A DNA stretch of 64,000 bases, taken from positions 38,248 through 102,247 of the forward strand of contig CALKER010000020.1 of NCBI GenBank assembly GCA_938084835.1. The letters are read 5' to 3'. The stretch's first letter is position 1. Each line of letters starts with the position of its first letter. The notes under the pieces are model-generated. The model did no database searches. It had not been told where the DNA came from and saw nothing but the letters and a program-made list of their open reading frames with translations. The position numbers and the translations under genes were made by a program. This document shows, piece after piece, positions 62,941-64,000 of the stretch. Origin of the DNA: an uncultured Thermoguttaceae bacterium. Its GTDB lineage: Bacteria > Planctomycetota > Planctomycetia > Pirellulales > Thermoguttaceae.

Positions 62941-63987
62941 TTAGAACGACCCAAGTGTTAGCCCGTCATCCGCCGATCCAAGGCGCCGCCAGGTGTCGAT
63001 GTCAATCGTGTCGCTAATAGCGCGCACGCTCCCATCGGCCAAACAAACGTTTACAACGCCCGGATGAAACGAGTTGATGATTGTATTGGTTCCGTAGGTA
63101 TATCCGGAGCCCTCGTTTTGAATATCATCTCCTGCAGTTGGATAATTAGGTGCGAATTTCACATTGGTCAACCCGGTACCATAGAAACGGATAACAGAGG
63201 TGATTTGGTCCACACGGCTGACGTCGAGACGTTCGGAGTCACCGCCGGCCCAACCCCCAATCCATTGGCAACGGATCGGCCGCGGGCGAAGCACTCCGCC
63301 CTCCACCACTCGCACTTGACCTGATTGCTCCGCAACCAGCATGGTGTTGGAAGTACCGTCGATGAGTTTCGCAAAGGACTTAGCCTCGTTAATGACCAGT
63401 GGACCGGTTCGACACACCTGTCCATAAAGAACCTGCCGACATTCCGTGGTTCGGCCGGCGGGATCGGGGAATGCGCCAGAGATTCCCACGTATTCGTGCT
63501 TCTGTACCAGCTCCATCGAACTATGGGCCCATGCACCCCTGTCATTATCGGTGAGAGGATGCCACGGCGATGAAGGGCATTTGTACACACCAACAACGAG
63601 TCGTTCTAAGACCAAGTTTCCGGTAATTCGGCCGTCGGGCCAGGGGCAGAAAAGCCCGCTAATGAAGTTGAGTTGATCGAAAACCGTTCGTTGCTCGATA
63701 AAGGGAAGAATCGCAGTCTTCCAATTGATGGCCCATCGAATGGAGAAGCCTGAACCCCTCATTGCCAACGTGGACCCTGGCGGCAAGGTACTATACACAT
63801 CGTGATAGTTGTGAAGAGCCAGCCCCATTTGTTTGAGATTATTGACACATTGCGTGCGACGAGCCGCTTCCCGGGCAGCCTGAACTGCCGGGAGCAGCAA
63901 CGCAATTAAAATCCCGATAATCGCAATAACGACGAGCAATTCCACAAGGGTAAACCCACGAGCGCTTTTTTGCTGACACAGACGCAT
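62941..63987 (-). CDS. DUF1559 prepilin-like protein
   Basis: A 348-residue protein with the prepilin-type N-terminus [19 protein letters not shown] then [14 protein letters not shown] at residues 11-45; the peptidase would cut after Gly11. The C-terminal family mark FHPGVVNVCLADGSVRAISD is intact. AGGAG lies eight bases before the ATG. Second DUF1559 gene of the window; unlike the one at 23966 it is not preceded by a riboswitch within the visible sequence, though its upstream region is cut by the window end. Followed by a lipoprotein gene on the same strand. Confidence 0.92.
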   Translation of the reverse strand: MRLCQQKSARGFTLVELLVVIAIIGILIALLLPAVQAAREAARRTQCVNNLKQMGLALHNYHDVYSTLPPGSTLAMRGSGFSIRWAINWKTAILPFIEQRTVFDQLNFISGLFCPWPDGRITGNLVLERLVVGVYKCPSSPWHPLTDNDRGAWAHSSMELVQKHEYVGISGAFPDPAGRTTECRQVLYGQVCRTGPLVINEAKSFAKLIDGTSNTMLVAEQSGQVRVVEGGVLRPRPIRCQWIGGWAGGDSERLDVSRVDQITSVIRFYGTGLTNVKFAPNYPTAGDDIQNEGSGYTYGTNTIINSFHPGVVNVCLADGSVRAISDTIDIDTWRRLGSADDGLTLGSF

Positions 63988-64000
63988 GGGAATAACTCCT

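Overview
The window looks like a planctomycete chromosome, most likely from the Pirellulales and possibly a thermophilic Thermoguttaceae-type lineage. The evidence is the mix of families: two DUF1559 prepilin-like proteins, a YTV-repeat cell-wall protein, a DUF1570 metalloprotease, DUF1080, NPCBM, DUF4091/GH123, Tat-exported sugar enzymes and four sulfatases. The genus is inference. No rRNA, intact tRNA, transposase, integrase or cas gene was recognised. Gene spacing is loose, with many intergenic stretches of 0.4 to 3 kb.

Layout. 1-4400: C-terminal end of a sulfatase, a 1.7 kb gene-poor stretch, then a minus-strand trio resembling an organoarsenical resistance operon (DGC-type zinc-binding protein, ArsF, ArsG) with a perfect palindrome before its first gene. 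4.4-7.4 kb: almost empty. 7.4-16 kb: exported TIM-barrel epimerase-like protein, exported fucose-isomerase-like protein, histidine phosphatase, TolC-type lipoprotein, polytopic membrane protein. 16-24.8 kb: HEAT protein, serA, ispH, an HpnC-like protein without its aspartate motifs, and a cobalamin riboswitch whose only visible target is a DUF1559 gene. 25-31.3 kb: sulfatase, Gfo/Idh/MocA oxidoreductase, YTV protein. 32.6-36.5 kb: nucleotide-sugar dehydrogenase and two epimerase-type proteins. 37.4-49.2 kb: DUF1570 protein and a run of secreted carbohydrate-related proteins. 50-59.5 kb: sulfatase with HEAT-like tail, class II ribonucleotide reductase nrdJ with promoter and tandem NrdR boxes, another sulfatase, an EfpL/YeiP-type elongation factor, and an SDR oxidoreductase. 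61-64 kb: unknown protein, small lipoprotein, second DUF1559 protein.

How the genes fit together. Sulfatases, secreted glycosidase-like proteins, DUF1080, the sugar epimerase/isomerase-like exports and the SDR fit growth on sulfated polysaccharides. The 32.6-36.5 kb block probably makes acidic sugars for a surface polymer. IspH and the HpnC-like protein touch isoprenoid metabolism. B12 appears twice: as cofactor of NrdJ and as the probable ligand of the riboswitch.

The most unusual non-coding signal is a set of degenerate, regularly spaced repeats with a period close to 61 bp in three intergenic regions (31.5, 36.6-37.0 and 49.9 kb). Their form and spacing match decayed type I-E-like CRISPR arrays. 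The most unusual protein signal is the HpnC-family protein in which both aspartate-rich motifs are replaced.
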